Below the pieces are notes generated by a model. That model saw nothing but the letters and a program-made list of their open reading frames with translations. It made no database searches and was not told the origin of the DNA. A stretch of DNA of 64,000 nucleotides from a virus: IMG/VR virus record IMGVR_UViG_3300006919_000001, positions 19,396 to 83,395 of that record; one strand, 5' to 3'. The translations under genes and the position numbers were made by a program. The number at the start of each line of letters is the position of its first letter. The stretch's first letter is position 1. Positions 1-7,666 of the stretch are shown piece by piece.

Positions 1-468
1 TCCAAACCATTCGCTCTCCTTATTTGGAGCATCATTATTTCTGATATTTAACTTCTCACCATCTTGTCTAAATGAGATTCCTTGCACTCTTTTATTAGCC
101 TTGTCCGTAAAATCGTAAGGCTTAATAAATACATTTTTCTCTAAGTCCATAACTAACAACGCCTTCATCATATCTTGAGAATAACGATTGTTTGTTGAAA
201 TAGAAATAATATAAATTTCACCATCCGCATCAAAAACGACATTAATACTTTCCCCGTACTTATCATGGGTTCTAAACTCCACTTCTTTAACCATTCCAGT
301 TAAGTCAGCATATCTTGCGCCCTGTCTAGTTTTTACACCTTCAGAGGTAGTATACTCTTGAGTTGCAAAGTTTGGGTCATTCGACTCCGCCTTTCTGTTC
401 CATACGTATCCACCTGCTAAAGATAAATACAATCCTTTTGATTCTTTTACTGCTCCTAATCCTGCCAT
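1..468 (-). CDS. Hypothetical protein, C-terminus outside window
   Basis: An open frame reads leftwards from an ATG at 466-468, with an A-rich untranslated region in front, and leaves the window still open after about 156 codons. The protein begins MAGLGAVKESKG and is soluble and mixed in charge, with no membrane segment. It is the last gene visible in the early/replication operon, downstream of UvsY-like and sigma genes. Its small size, acidic tail (DAPNKES near the cut) and neighbours would fit a phage single-stranded DNA-binding protein, but no diagnostic motif is visible. That idea is inference only. Confidence 0.6.
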   Translation of the reverse strand, partial: MAGLGAVKESKGLYLSLAGGYVWNRKAESNDPNFATQEYTTSEGVKTRQGARYADLTGMVKEVEFRTHDKYGESINVVFDADGEIYIISISTNNRYSQDMMKALLVMDLEKNVFIKPYDFTDKANKRVQGISFRQDGEKLNIRNNDAPNKESEWFG

Positions 469-553
469 AATTTTTAAAATTTTATAATATTGATAATTTG
501 TTATAAGGACTTTTCTAAGTTAAACACGGATTGCCTTGGGTCTGTGTTGTTTT

Positions 554-829
554 TTAATTGACCAGCTTTTCGGCTTTCTCAATTATTCTTTCTGATATTT
601 CACTATACCTATCTAAATATTCTCCAAGTGTCATTGTGGCCTGCATATTAAAGGTTACCTCATGAGCTATGATTTCTAATGCTCGCTTGAATGTAACTCC
701 ATATGCTTCCGAATGCTCACTCTCCTTTCCAATATTTTTCCCGGTCTTGGCTGTCATCATTTGATATACATCAAACTTGTTTATGCCCTCACTTTTTTTA
801 ATCCTAAAATTTTCAATTTCAATTATCAT
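554..829 (-). CDS. Hypothetical 91-aa protein
   Basis: Complete small gene in the replication operon, ending about 85 bases before the next gene and starting about 10 bases after the stop of a 44-aa gene. The protein is mostly helical by composition, with a lysine/glutamate-rich C-terminus (KAEKLVN). There is no recognisable domain or membrane segment. It is probably real because the operon is continuous and the codon use is A-rich like its neighbours; its function is unknown. Confidence 0.6.
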   Translation of the reverse strand: MIIEIENFRIKKSEGINKFDVYQMMTAKTGKNIGKESEHSEAYGVTFKRALEIIAHEVTFNMQATMTLGEYLDRYSEISERIIEKAEKLVN

Positions 830-838
830 AATTTAGTT

Positions 839-973
839 TTAAATGTTTGTATTCCTTCTATTTTCTCTCACCTTTTGTCCAAAAGTATTTCCTAGTCCTC
901 TGAGTTTTTTAACTCTACTATTTACGCCAGCGCGGCTCTCGTTTAATTGTGAACTTCCATTTGATGGTTTCAT
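839..973 (-). CDS. Hypothetical basic 44-aa protein
   Basis: Short frame with ATG at 971-973, one base after the stop codon of the UvsY-like gene, and stop TAA at 839-841. The peptide begins MKPSNGSSQLNESRAG and is rich in Arg, Lys and Asn. Tight packing between two genes of the same strand argues that it is translated. Small and basic, it could bind nucleic acid or another phage protein; no family is recognised. Confidence 0.5.
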   Translation of the reverse strand: MKPSNGSSQLNESRAGVNSRVKKLRGLGNTFGQKVRENRRNTNI

Positions 974-974
974 A

Positions 975-1508
975 TTATTTCTTTATTAGTATTCCGTTAA
1001 TCTTACCTTCAACCATCCCTGCAATATATTCATCAGGGGTAGTTCCATTCACAAGTCCATTTAATTTTCTAGACTTATCTTGACATGCCCAATATAAAAC
1101 ATCCAGTGCATTAAAATTCTTTTCTGCAAGTATAAATGCCCGCTTTAATTTTATCCAAGCCTCATCTGTTTCAAAGCAAGTCTCCAATGCCTTCTCTGTT
1201 AATTTAACTTCTACATCTTCATTCCCTACCCTAAGGTTATACTTGCCAACATTTTTTGAAGCTTGTCTTCTTAGTTCGGACTTAAAAGTACCCTCATAAA
1301 GTTTATACTCTAATTTAGCTTCAGCCATCCTAGCCTCCACCTCAGATTTTAATAATCCAATTCTTGCAACGGCAGTTGATATCGTGGTATGTTCTCCAAA
1401 AATATTCGAAGAATCAATTCTAGTTAAGTCATCAATGTTGATATTGCTATCTAAATTATCATGCTCTAAAACTATTGCAGTGTCTCCAATGTGTATTGTG
1501 TATTTCAT
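975..1508 (-). CDS. UvsY-like recombination mediator (putative)
   Basis: 177 aa. The central and C-terminal parts (residues about 45-170) show the pattern of phage recombination mediators of the UvsY type: a helical stretch rich in Lys/Glu, then Tyr-containing helices (KLEYKLYEGTF, ALDVLYWACQDKSRKLNGL). UvsY loads the phage recombinase onto ssDNA coated with binding protein. The gene overlaps the sigma-factor gene by 4 bases (ATGA), so the two are probably translationally coupled. No UvsX/RecA homologue is seen in this window. The assignment rests on overall pattern rather than on a single catalytic motif, so it is tentative. Confidence 0.45.
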   Translation of the reverse strand: MKYTIHIGDTAIVLEHDNLDSNINIDDLTRIDSSNIFGEHTTISTAVARIGLLKSEVEARMAEAKLEYKLYEGTFKSELRRQASKNVGKYNLRVGNEDVEVKLTEKALETCFETDEAWIKLKRAFILAEKNFNALDVLYWACQDKSRKLNGLVNGTTPDEYIAGMVEGKINGILIKK

Positions 1509-2041
1509 TTTAAATATATTTTTCTAAGTTCTCTTATTGCTATTCTTTTTCTACTCTTTATTGTTCCCAATGGAACTCCTAATACCACACTTGCCTCAAG
1601 TTCGCTTAGCCCCCGAAAGTATAGTGCATTCAAAACACTTTGATATGGTAATCTTAATGACCTTATGTGGTGGTGTATAAAAGTTTTATCCAACTCTTTT
1701 TCCACTGGTGCTTCTAGGTGAAAATTATAATCCTGATTGTCTATAGAATCTTCTCTGAAATTCCTCAGATTAAAAGACCTTTGAATATCAATGGTTTTAT
1801 TCTTTACTATTTTTAACATCCAAGTATATAACCTTCCAGCCTTTGGATTATATTTATCTCTATTCTCCCAAATCTTAATAAATGATTCCTGCATAGCATC
1901 GGAGGATAGTGTGTGGTCTTTTAGAATACCATAGGCTGTCTTATAAAGCTGATTATAATAATTCTTGTATAATATACTCATTGCCTTTTCAGGCTCGTTA
2001 GAGAGCTTTAAAGCGAGGGACTCTTCCATGTCTACTTTCAT
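1505..2041 (-). CDS. ECF-type RNA polymerase sigma factor
   Basis: 178 aa with the two-domain layout of group 4 (ECF) sigma factors. Region 2 lies at about residues 20-85 (LYKNYYNQLYKTAYGIL, SSDAMQESFIKIWENRDKY). Region 4 lies at about 125-178, with a helix-turn-helix (LSELEASVVLGVPLGTIKSR). Region 4 would contact the -35 element and the host core enzyme. A phage ECF sigma factor suggests redirection of host RNA polymerase to phage promoters, and this phage also encodes its own single-subunit RNA polymerase. The gene overlaps both its neighbours (37-aa membrane protein upstream, UvsY-like downstream). Confidence 0.88.
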   Translation of the reverse strand: MKVDMEESLALKLSNEPEKAMSILYKNYYNQLYKTAYGILKDHTLSSDAMQESFIKIWENRDKYNPKAGRLYTWMLKIVKNKTIDIQRSFNLRNFREDSIDNQDYNFHLEAPVEKELDKTFIHHHIRSLRLPYQSVLNALYFRGLSELEASVVLGVPLGTIKSRKRIAIRELRKIYLK

Positions 2042-2151
2042 AATTTTTTATCTTTTTTTTTCTTCTTATAATACCAAATAGATATTGCAATCCCTTCAGA
2101 TATTAATCCAATTAGTATTCCGAAGAATACCATTCCAAAACAGTTTTCCAT
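2038..2151 (-). CDS. 37-aa single-pass membrane protein
   Basis: Tiny gene whose stop TGA overlaps the ATG of the sigma factor. The peptide begins MENCFGMVFFGILIG, with one hydrophobic segment (residues about 4-28) followed by a run of lysines at the C-terminus. That topology fits an inner-membrane protein with a cytoplasmic basic tail. Coupling to a sigma gene resembles small anti-sigma or sensor partners, but the protein is too small for a known anti-sigma fold. Confidence 0.55.
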   Translation of the reverse strand: MENCFGMVFFGILIGLISEGIAISIWYYKKKKKDKKL

Positions 2152-2165
2152 TTTATTATTTTTAG

Positions 2166-2254
2166 TTTCAAGGAGAGGGTTCGAACCTCCAAGAATATTT
2201 ATAATATATCCGAACCCTTTAGAGCTCTACCTTTACCAGTTTGGCTACCTTGAT
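2166..2254 (-). tRNA. tRNA-like element 1 (class II shape, anticodon unclear)
   Basis: About 89 nt between the 37-aa gene and the 65-aa gene. Clear parts: acceptor ATCAAGG with CCTTGAA (six pairs plus an A-A), a D-arm with loop AAACTGGTAAA, a long variable arm (GGATAT/ATATTC) as in Leu, Ser or Tyr tRNAs, and T-arm GGAGG-TTCGAAC-CCTCT. No CCA is encoded. The anticodon arm is 16 nt instead of 17, with a weak stem GAGCT/GGTTC and six-base loop CTAAAG, so no anticodon can be assigned. It may be a degenerate tRNA or a tRNA mimic. Confidence 0.5.
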
Positions 2255-2289
2255 TCCTTTTTCGATTTGGGGCAAAAAAGGGTTTGTTA

Positions 2290-2487
2290 TTAAATCCAAT
2301 TCTGTTTTACAAAATACTTGTATGCAGTTTTAAGAGAACGAAAATAATTAACGCCATCCCATTTATTCATAGTAAAAAACATACCATCGTTTGGGTCTCC
2401 CTTTTCTTTTACTTCACTAATACATAATCCTTTTGATTCAAATATTTTTACTATCTCTTCGTTTGTGATATCTACTAATGTTGTCAT
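2290..2487 (-). CDS. Hypothetical 65-aa protein
   Basis: Small soluble protein beginning MTTLVDITNEEIVKIF and ending KYFVKQNWI. It has its own strong phage promoter (2524-2555) directly upstream. The transcript would continue through tRNA-like element 1 into the sigma, UvsY-like and downstream genes, so this gene heads a transcription unit. No domain is recognised. Confidence 0.65.
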   Translation of the reverse strand: MTTLVDITNEEIVKIFESKGLCISEVKEKGDPNDGMFFTMNKWDGVNYFRSLKTAYKYFVKQNWI

Positions 2488-2523
2488 GATATTTGATTTT
2501 AATTGTTGTTATAATTTCTTACG

Positions 2524-2555
2524 TAAAGATAATATTAATTTCCTTACAAACCTAC
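2524..2555 (-). promoter_or_regulatory. Phage promoter of the GTAGG-N13-TATCTTTR family
   Basis: On the minus strand the site reads GTAGGTTTGTA, 13 bases, then TATCTTTA. It is preceded by an AAAAGTTTTTTAAG block. The -7 box fits the Bacteroidota consensus TAnnTTTG and the upstream box lies in the -33 position. It drives the 65-aa gene and the operon beyond it. Confidence 0.8.
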
Positions 2556-2576
2556 ACCTTTCTTAAAAAACTTTTA

Positions 2577-2608
2577 AAAATAAAAAGGGACATAAATTAA
2601 TATGTCCC
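2577..2608 (-). terminator. Rho-independent terminator after DNA polymerase genes
   Basis: Downstream of the polymerase C-terminal gene the minus strand forms GGGACATA / TATGTCCC with a six-base loop, followed by TTTTTATTTTT. This is a textbook intrinsic terminator. It separates the polymerase operon from the promoter at 2524. Confidence 0.85.
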
Positions 2609-2616
2609 ACTTTCTA

Positions 2617-4638
2617 TTATAAAACAATTAAACTACTCGAGTCTTTTAATGTAAATTGGTTGGCCTTTGACCACTTCCCATCATACTTTAATTCTCCATC
2701 GAATAATACTAACCTTTTTTCACTGCCCTTTAATTGGTCTGAGAATTTTTCGAATTCATTTGACCAAACTAGAATTTTACAAAGCTTATAATTATGCTCT
2801 ATGGTTAACCTAGCATATTGTCCATTCTTACTTCTAGCAACCCTGCACTCAACTACGTATCCACCGAATGCTCTGAATATTCCCTTCTCTTGTCTTTTTG
2901 TAAAATCGGACATAGAACAAAATTGAGATTCAATACCTTTCTCTATTGCAATTTTCTCATAACCAATATGAGCCAAACCTGTTAACTTCTTTTGTTGAAG
3001 GTTCCACCACCAACGCTCCCCTAGTTCCCCTATCGTATAGATGTCTCTAGCTGGATTCGATGGCTTTTTCTTAGCATGTATTCTATACCTCTTTATTAGA
3101 GAATGTCTTTTTTGCTCTTGTCCTGAGAATCCATATAGTATATCAAATGCTCCAGATGTTATCAATGCTTCAAATGTTGTTTTCTTCACCTTTGAACCTT
3201 TGAAGTTATGCCTTGAATAAAAATCAGCAAAAGATAAATAGAAACCATTGGCTTCTCTTTCATTGATAACTTGAAAAGCTGTATCCTCTCCAATTCCCTT
3301 AACAGAACCTAAGCCCCAGTAAATTGTTGAAGTCTCTTGGTTGGATATCATATTGATTCCCGACTTATTTATATCCGGCGACTTTATCTCTATCTGTTTT
3401 GATTGTAATATCTCAGACAGGTATGATAAGGTATCCGCCTCATTGGCATAATCCAAAGCCACTGTCCAATACTCTATGGGATAGTGTACTTTTAGGTATT
3501 GGCTTACATATCCGGTTAATGCATATGCCGCGGAGTGACTCTTGTTAAAAGAATACTTTGCAAACTCTGCAATTGCCGCCCATATCTCTTGGAACTCTTT
3601 ATCGGTAGCTCCTCTTTCTATGAAACCCTTTTTAACTATACCCTCCCATTGCTGGAGTACATCTAGTTTTTTCTTTCCAAGTGCCCTTCTTACATCATCA
3701 GCCTCTTTCATTGATAGACCACCTAGGTCCTGAAAGATTTGCATAATTTGCTCTTGATAAATTAACAGCCCATATGTGTCCTTGGTTATATGCTCCGTTC
3801 CCCAAAGGTATTTCGGAGACCTATTTCCATTCTTACACTTAACGTATATTTCATGGAAATGATTCTCCATAGGCCCCGGTCTATATAGCGCAACCGCAGC
3901 AATTAAATCATCTATTACCTGTGGCTTTAACGATTTAGTGTATGACGTTAATCCAGCTGAACCCATTTGGAATACATCTCCATTCCAACCGTTACTAAAA
4001 TACCTATATACTTCCCTATCCTGTGGAAGGTTATATATATTCGGAACCACCTTTCCACTCTTTTCTATTAGCTTTAATATATCGGCGAATTTATCCAACT
4101 GCCTAATCCCCAATATATCCTCTTTTAAGAATCCGGCATCATCCAAGTCTTCTCCACCCCACTCGCTTACCAACAAGCCTTGCTGTCTCCTCATCGGAAC
4201 CCATTCTTTGGCCGTTAATACATCCGGGAATACAACCATAGCGCAAGGGTGTATTGACTCCGTTTTTGGCTGGTCTAATAAGGAAGGCAGCATATGAAAT
4301 ATCTCAGAATTCTGTTTAATGAAGTTCTTGAGCTTAGGCTCCAGTGTTGCCCTCTTAATTAAATCAAGCATTGACGAATCCCCCTGACTTATAATTGCAG
4401 TCATTAGATTGGCCTCACTAAAATCAACCGATGATATTCTAGCCAAATCTTTTACCAATCCTTTTACCCTAAAAGTTGTAAAAGTACCAATTGAGCAAAC
4501 CTGAGTTTCTCCAAACCGCTCTTCAATATAAGACTTAATTGCCGCTCTGTCTCTACCACATAAATCTTGGTCAATATCTGGTAAGGTACCTCCGACTAAT
4601 TTAGGCTTTAATGATTCTGTTATATTATCTACTTTCAT
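2617..4638 (-). CDS. DNA polymerase III alpha-like, catalytic C-terminal subunit
   Basis: 673 aa carrying the second part of a DnaE-type (C family) replicative polymerase. The N-terminus contains LPDIDQDL, which holds the two palm aspartates. A third conserved Asp lies near LKEDILGIRQL. Fingers motifs follow: LYRPGPMENHF, YGLLIYQEQIMQI, KYSFNKSHSAAYAL. Residues about 445-520 resemble the helix-hairpin-helix region (GLGSVKGIGED). The PHP domain and the first part of the palm are in the separate gene immediately upstream (4641-6188). The two products must associate to make one polymerase, since neither half alone has a complete active site. Confidence 0.9.
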   Translation of the reverse strand: MKVDNITESLKPKLVGGTLPDIDQDLCGRDRAAIKSYIEERFGETQVCSIGTFTTFRVKGLVKDLARISSVDFSEANLMTAIISQGDSSMLDLIKRATLEPKLKNFIKQNSEIFHMLPSLLDQPKTESIHPCAMVVFPDVLTAKEWVPMRRQQGLLVSEWGGEDLDDAGFLKEDILGIRQLDKFADILKLIEKSGKVVPNIYNLPQDREVYRYFSNGWNGDVFQMGSAGLTSYTKSLKPQVIDDLIAAVALYRPGPMENHFHEIYVKCKNGNRSPKYLWGTEHITKDTYGLLIYQEQIMQIFQDLGGLSMKEADDVRRALGKKKLDVLQQWEGIVKKGFIERGATDKEFQEIWAAIAEFAKYSFNKSHSAAYALTGYVSQYLKVHYPIEYWTVALDYANEADTLSYLSEILQSKQIEIKSPDINKSGINMISNQETSTIYWGLGSVKGIGEDTAFQVINEREANGFYLSFADFYSRHNFKGSKVKKTTFEALITSGAFDILYGFSGQEQKRHSLIKRYRIHAKKKPSNPARDIYTIGELGERWWWNLQQKKLTGLAHIGYEKIAIEKGIESQFCSMSDFTKRQEKGIFRAFGGYVVECRVARSKNGQYARLTIEHNYKLCKILVWSNEFEKFSDQLKGSEKRLVLFDGELKYDGKWSKANQFTLKDSSSLIVL

Positions 4639-4640
4639 CT

Positions 4641-6188
4641 CTAGTGTTTTATTATTTCATCTCCGACTACTATTTCATCGCAGTATACATTTATGATATT
4701 TCCATTTCTTTTAACCTTGGCTAATTGACCTTCGGCTAATCCAATTACATTTCCTTCTTTATCCTCATATTCAAAATAAGGCCTATCTTCAAATGCCCCC
4801 ATTCTCCCACTGTTCAAAAACCTTTCAAATAGTAAATCAAATTCCAAAGGGTCTACGTGGATTATGTTCAATAAATAAGCCACCAAAGAGCCTCCAGCAG
4901 AACCCCTTCCAATACCGGTTAACATGCCTTCACTTCTTGCGTGCTTAACTATGTCATGTAATATTAAAAAGTAATCAATAACATCACCCATTTTAAGAAC
5001 CTCGATTTCTTTCTTAACTCTATCAACATATTTCTGCTCTGTAATACCTTTTGATTTAAAACCCTCCGTAATTAAATTGATAAATAAAGCTTCGTTTGTA
5101 GCAAATGATTTAGCCTCTACTTTTGTCATTTCATACTTTGGTAAATGACGAGTATCAGTATCATATTTAAAATTACAATTTGCAACTAGTTCATCTTCGT
5201 TACTAGTGGCTTGCTTGAATAATTTAACCCAAGTTTTATTACCTCCCTCAAACATTACAATAAGTTCCTTTGCATATTGGTCTCTACTTTTAAAATATTG
5301 ATTATTAGTTTTATCATCAAACGCTTTTGCCACAGTCCACAAAGATTCTCTGGTTACATAATCATCCTGCTCTAGATAATATGCATCTGAAATACTTATA
5401 GGAGATAAGTCTGATTTTAGATAGCTCTCCAAGTTATCAATATATGCCGAATCTATGTCCTCGTTTAAAAACACAACAGTGTCCAGTTGGTAGAAATCAA
5501 TAGCATGCGAAAATTTAACTGTTTCCGCGTATCTAAGGGACTTTGGGTCTACCACCAAGTATAATCCATCTAAATTATTTAAAAGCTCCTCTAAAGCTAT
5601 CTTTCCGACTTTGTCAATATTCAACATTGAATTGAATTTAAGTAGACTTTGCCATCCTTGAAAATCTTTGGCATAGACCTTAACTTCGAAATCACTTTCT
5701 CCAGCAATTGGAAGTGTTTCTCCTATGATGGATTTGATACCATTTCTTTCACATAAGTTTTGAAATACTAGTACTCCACTTAATGTAGATTTCTCACAAA
5801 TTCCCAAAGCCTTAGTTCCTAAAAACTTTGCCTTCTTAATCCAATCTGAATAAAGACCCATTCCATTCATTAATTCATAACCAGAATGTATTCCTAAAAA
5901 GCTTGGAGTTGGTAATTGCATTTCCGGCTCTCCATAATACACCAATTCTTTTAGTTGGAGTTCTTCCTCCTCTGAAGATTGCAGATACCATCTACCTCCA
6001 AACTCATAAACCCAACCATCAACATCATTCACCAATACTGGCAAGAATTCCATGTCATTATTGAATAGCAATATATCACTTTCAACAATTTCAAACTCTG
6101 CCTCTTCTCCTAGTGTTAGGATTCCATCTTCTATCTCAAATTTTAATAATCTGGACTTGCAATATTTCTCTAATTTTTTATCCTGCAT
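4641..6188 (-). CDS. DNA polymerase III alpha-like, N-terminal subunit (PHP + start of palm)
   Basis: 515 aa. Residues about 95-175 are a PHP-like domain (FLGIHSGYELMNGMG ... GIKSIIGE). Most metal ligands of active PHP domains are replaced: the usual HxH is GIH and the TDH motif is CEK, so the 3'-5' exonuclease activity should be lost. The palm begins near residue 410 (GIGRGSAGGSLVAYLL, FERFLNSGRMG). The chain then ends in about 48 residues (EYEDKEGNVIG ... VVGDEIIKH) that occupy the place of the usual link to PDIDxD. Stop TAG and two bases separate it from the C-terminal subunit, which suggests coupled translation. Confidence 0.88.
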   Translation of the reverse strand: MQDKKLEKYCKSRLLKFEIEDGILTLGEEAEFEIVESDILLFNNDMEFLPVLVNDVDGWVYEFGGRWYLQSSEEEELQLKELVYYGEPEMQLPTPSFLGIHSGYELMNGMGLYSDWIKKAKFLGTKALGICEKSTLSGVLVFQNLCERNGIKSIIGETLPIAGESDFEVKVYAKDFQGWQSLLKFNSMLNIDKVGKIALEELLNNLDGLYLVVDPKSLRYAETVKFSHAIDFYQLDTVVFLNEDIDSAYIDNLESYLKSDLSPISISDAYYLEQDDYVTRESLWTVAKAFDDKTNNQYFKSRDQYAKELIVMFEGGNKTWVKLFKQATSNEDELVANCNFKYDTDTRHLPKYEMTKVEAKSFATNEALFINLITEGFKSKGITEQKYVDRVKKEIEVLKMGDVIDYFLILHDIVKHARSEGMLTGIGRGSAGGSLVAYLLNIIHVDPLEFDLLFERFLNSGRMGAFEDRPYFEYEDKEGNVIGLAEGQLAKVKRNGNIINVYCDEIVVGDEIIKH

Positions 6189-6191
6189 GTT

Positions 6192-6443
6192 TTATTTTTT
6201 TACCCAAGTCTTATTGTTGACTATATTAGATATTGCGGTTGAACTTTTCTTATATCTATCCGCTATTTTTTTATTCGACATTCCAACCTCATTCGACAAT
6301 CTTCGAATCTCTGCTATATCATCCCAATTTAGTTTAGTCTTTTCTATTGGTGGGCTTTTATACTTTGGCTCCGGTTTTTCAACACTAGAGTTCCTAGCCC
6401 ATCCCGCACTTCCTACTTTACCATCTTTTCTTATCCAAGTCAT
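6192..6443 (-). CDS. Small helix-turn-helix DNA-binding protein
   Basis: 83 aa. The C-terminal half (LNWDDIAEIRRLSNEV, SNKKIADRYKKSSTAISNI, KTW) matches the short HTH repeat commonly found at the ends of HNH homing endonucleases and in phage regulators. The N-terminal half is Pro/Lys-rich and includes GKVGSAGWAR. There is no nuclease motif. It sits three bases ahead of the polymerase genes, so it may regulate that operon. Confidence 0.65.
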   Translation of the reverse strand: MTWIRKDGKVGSAGWARNSSVEKPEPKYKSPPIEKTKLNWDDIAEIRRLSNEVGMSNKKIADRYKKSSTAISNIVNNKTWVKK

Positions 6444-6457
6444 AATATATATTTTGT

Positions 6458-6492
6458 TTGTCTAAAGATAATTTTAATATTTGGTTAAAACT
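6458..6492 (-). promoter_or_regulatory. Weak promoter candidate
   Basis: Minus strand reads TTAACCAAATAT, then TTATCTTTAG just upstream of the HTH gene and polymerase operon. The -7 box is good; the upstream box is a poor match to the family. Confidence 0.4.
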
Positions 6493-6495
6493 AAT

Positions 6496-6527
6496 AAAAC
6501 CCCAACTATTTTACCAGCTGGGGTTTT
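6496..6527 (-). terminator. Intrinsic terminator
   Basis: Minus strand forms AAAACCCCA ... TGGGGTTTT with a loop of about 14 bases, followed by a T-rich run. It lies just after the stop of the 82-aa gene at 6543. Confidence 0.85.
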
Positions 6528-6542
6528 ATTAATCTTATGAAT

Positions 6543-6791
6543 CTAATCTTCCATCATTTCATCATCTTCCTTTTCCTCCTCCATTTGCTCAATAATCTTA
6601 TCAATGTTTAGGTCACTAGATAAGAAACCGTGGCCTTCACTTGTCATAATTTTCAAGTGGTCTAAAAAGTAAGCTTTTACATTTGACCTCATTCTAGTTC
6701 CGGCAATTGCCTCCTCTATTAATGCATGTGCCAATTCTAAAGCATCTCTCGCCTCTTCAAGTTGTTGGATTTTGTCTGTGTAATTTTTCAT
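6543..6791 (-). CDS. Hypothetical acidic 82-aa protein
   Basis: Begins MKNYTDKIQQLEEARDALEL and ends with a strongly acidic tail (EEEKEDDEMMED). It is probably helical. It has its own strong promoter at 6820-6851 and its own terminator, so it is a monocistronic, highly expressed early gene. The acidic, DNA-mimic-like tail and early expression would suit an inhibitor of a host protein, but no family is recognised. Confidence 0.65.
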   Translation of the reverse strand: MKNYTDKIQQLEEARDALELAHALIEEAIAGTRMRSNVKAYFLDHLKIMTSEGHGFLSSDLNIDKIIEQMEEEKEDDEMMED

Positions 6792-6819
6792 AATGTTTGT
6801 TTTTAATTATTCGTTACTC

Positions 6820-6851
6820 CAAAGATATGGAAACTTATAATACGAACCTAC
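6820..6851 (-). promoter_or_regulatory. Strong phage promoter (consensus copy)
   Basis: Minus strand GTAGGTTCGTA, 13 bases, TATCTTTG, preceded by AAAGTTTTTTAG. This copy defines the consensus of the family. It drives the 82-aa acidic protein. Confidence 0.88.
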
Positions 6852-6867
6852 AAAAATCTAAAAAACT

Positions 6868-7665
6868 TTAATTTGAATCCAAAACTAATTGAACCGCAAG
6901 CTTTACTTTGTCCCACGAAACAGTTCCATTCTCATCTGCATACAATGCTGGATCTTGCCTTCCAATTTCTAAAAACGCCTCTACTCTTTCAACCGAAGAT
7001 GCTGATTTATAATCAGAATACCAATGACCTTCGATTAAAATAGGCTTGTAGGATGTAAGCGTTTTAGAATACGCTGTGTCAAAATCAATACCTAACTTTT
7101 CACATGATACTAAACCTTCTCTTAATATATCAGCTTTCATCATTTCCAAATATGGAGTATAAAAGGAAACCTTATCCGCTCCCCAATTACCCTCCACAAA
7201 TGCTTTGAAATCAGCATCTCTAAATTCCTGTCTACAGTCTGGATACACAGCATGGTCTCCGGCATGGATTCCCATTGCAATCTTTACATCGCAACCTCCA
7301 TTTTCAGCAGAAACACTTAAAGCCACAGCTTGAATGATGGATGAAAATATTTTATTCCTATTTGGAACCACTGTGGCCTTCATGTTTTCATTCTCATAAT
7401 GACCCTCCGGCACATCCTCTCCACCTTCAACTAATGCTGAATTTAATAATGAAGTTAGGGTACTTAGGTCTATTACTTTATGTGTGACCTTGCAGCCTTC
7501 ATCCGTTAAATAATTAACTAAAGATTGGGCCTTTAATAATTCTACCCTATGCTTTTGTCCGTAGTCAAAAGAAAGTGCTGTTACTGAATAATCGTTAGCC
7601 AATAAGTTTAATAAAAGGGATGATGAATCCATCCCGCCTGATAATGATAATACCGCTCTTTTCAT
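6868..7665 (-). CDS. queC: QueC-like 7-cyano-7-deazaguanine (preQ0) synthase
   Basis: 265 aa, ATP pyrophosphatase (PP-loop) fold with SGGMDSSSLLL at the N-terminus, the usual YGQKHRVEL segment and VVPNRNKIFSS. QueC converts 7-carboxy-7-deazaguanine to preQ0 with ATP and ammonia, the last step of preQ0 synthesis. Bacterial QueC has four zinc-binding cysteines near the C-terminus (SCY and CxxCxxC before ER.EAF). Here the same stretch reads TSYKP ... SDYKSASSVERVEAF, with Ser or Asp at every one of those positions. The structural zinc site is therefore absent. The start adjoins the P-loop gene upstream, in the deazaguanine island. Confidence 0.9.
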   Translation of the reverse strand: MKRAVLSLSGGMDSSSLLLNLLANDYSVTALSFDYGQKHRVELLKAQSLVNYLTDEGCKVTHKVIDLSTLTSLLNSALVEGGEDVPEGHYENENMKATVVPNRNKIFSSIIQAVALSVSAENGGCDVKIAMGIHAGDHAVYPDCRQEFRDADFKAFVEGNWGADKVSFYTPYLEMMKADILREGLVSCEKLGIDFDTAYSKTLTSYKPILIEGHWYSDYKSASSVERVEAFLEIGRQDPALYADENGTVSWDKVKLAVQLVLDSN

Positions 7666-7666
7666 T

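Noticed and set aside
2166-2254. An amber suppressor tRNA (anticodon CTA) in tRNA-like element 1
   Set aside because: CTA can be read only if the paired stem GAGCT/GGTTC is ignored; and TAG serves as a normal stop in many genes here.
2617-6188. Split intein in the DNA polymerase, as in cyanobacterial DnaE
   Set aside because: The extra residues at the junction show no intein signature (no Cys/Ser start, no HN-Cys end), and the position differs from the cyanobacterial split.
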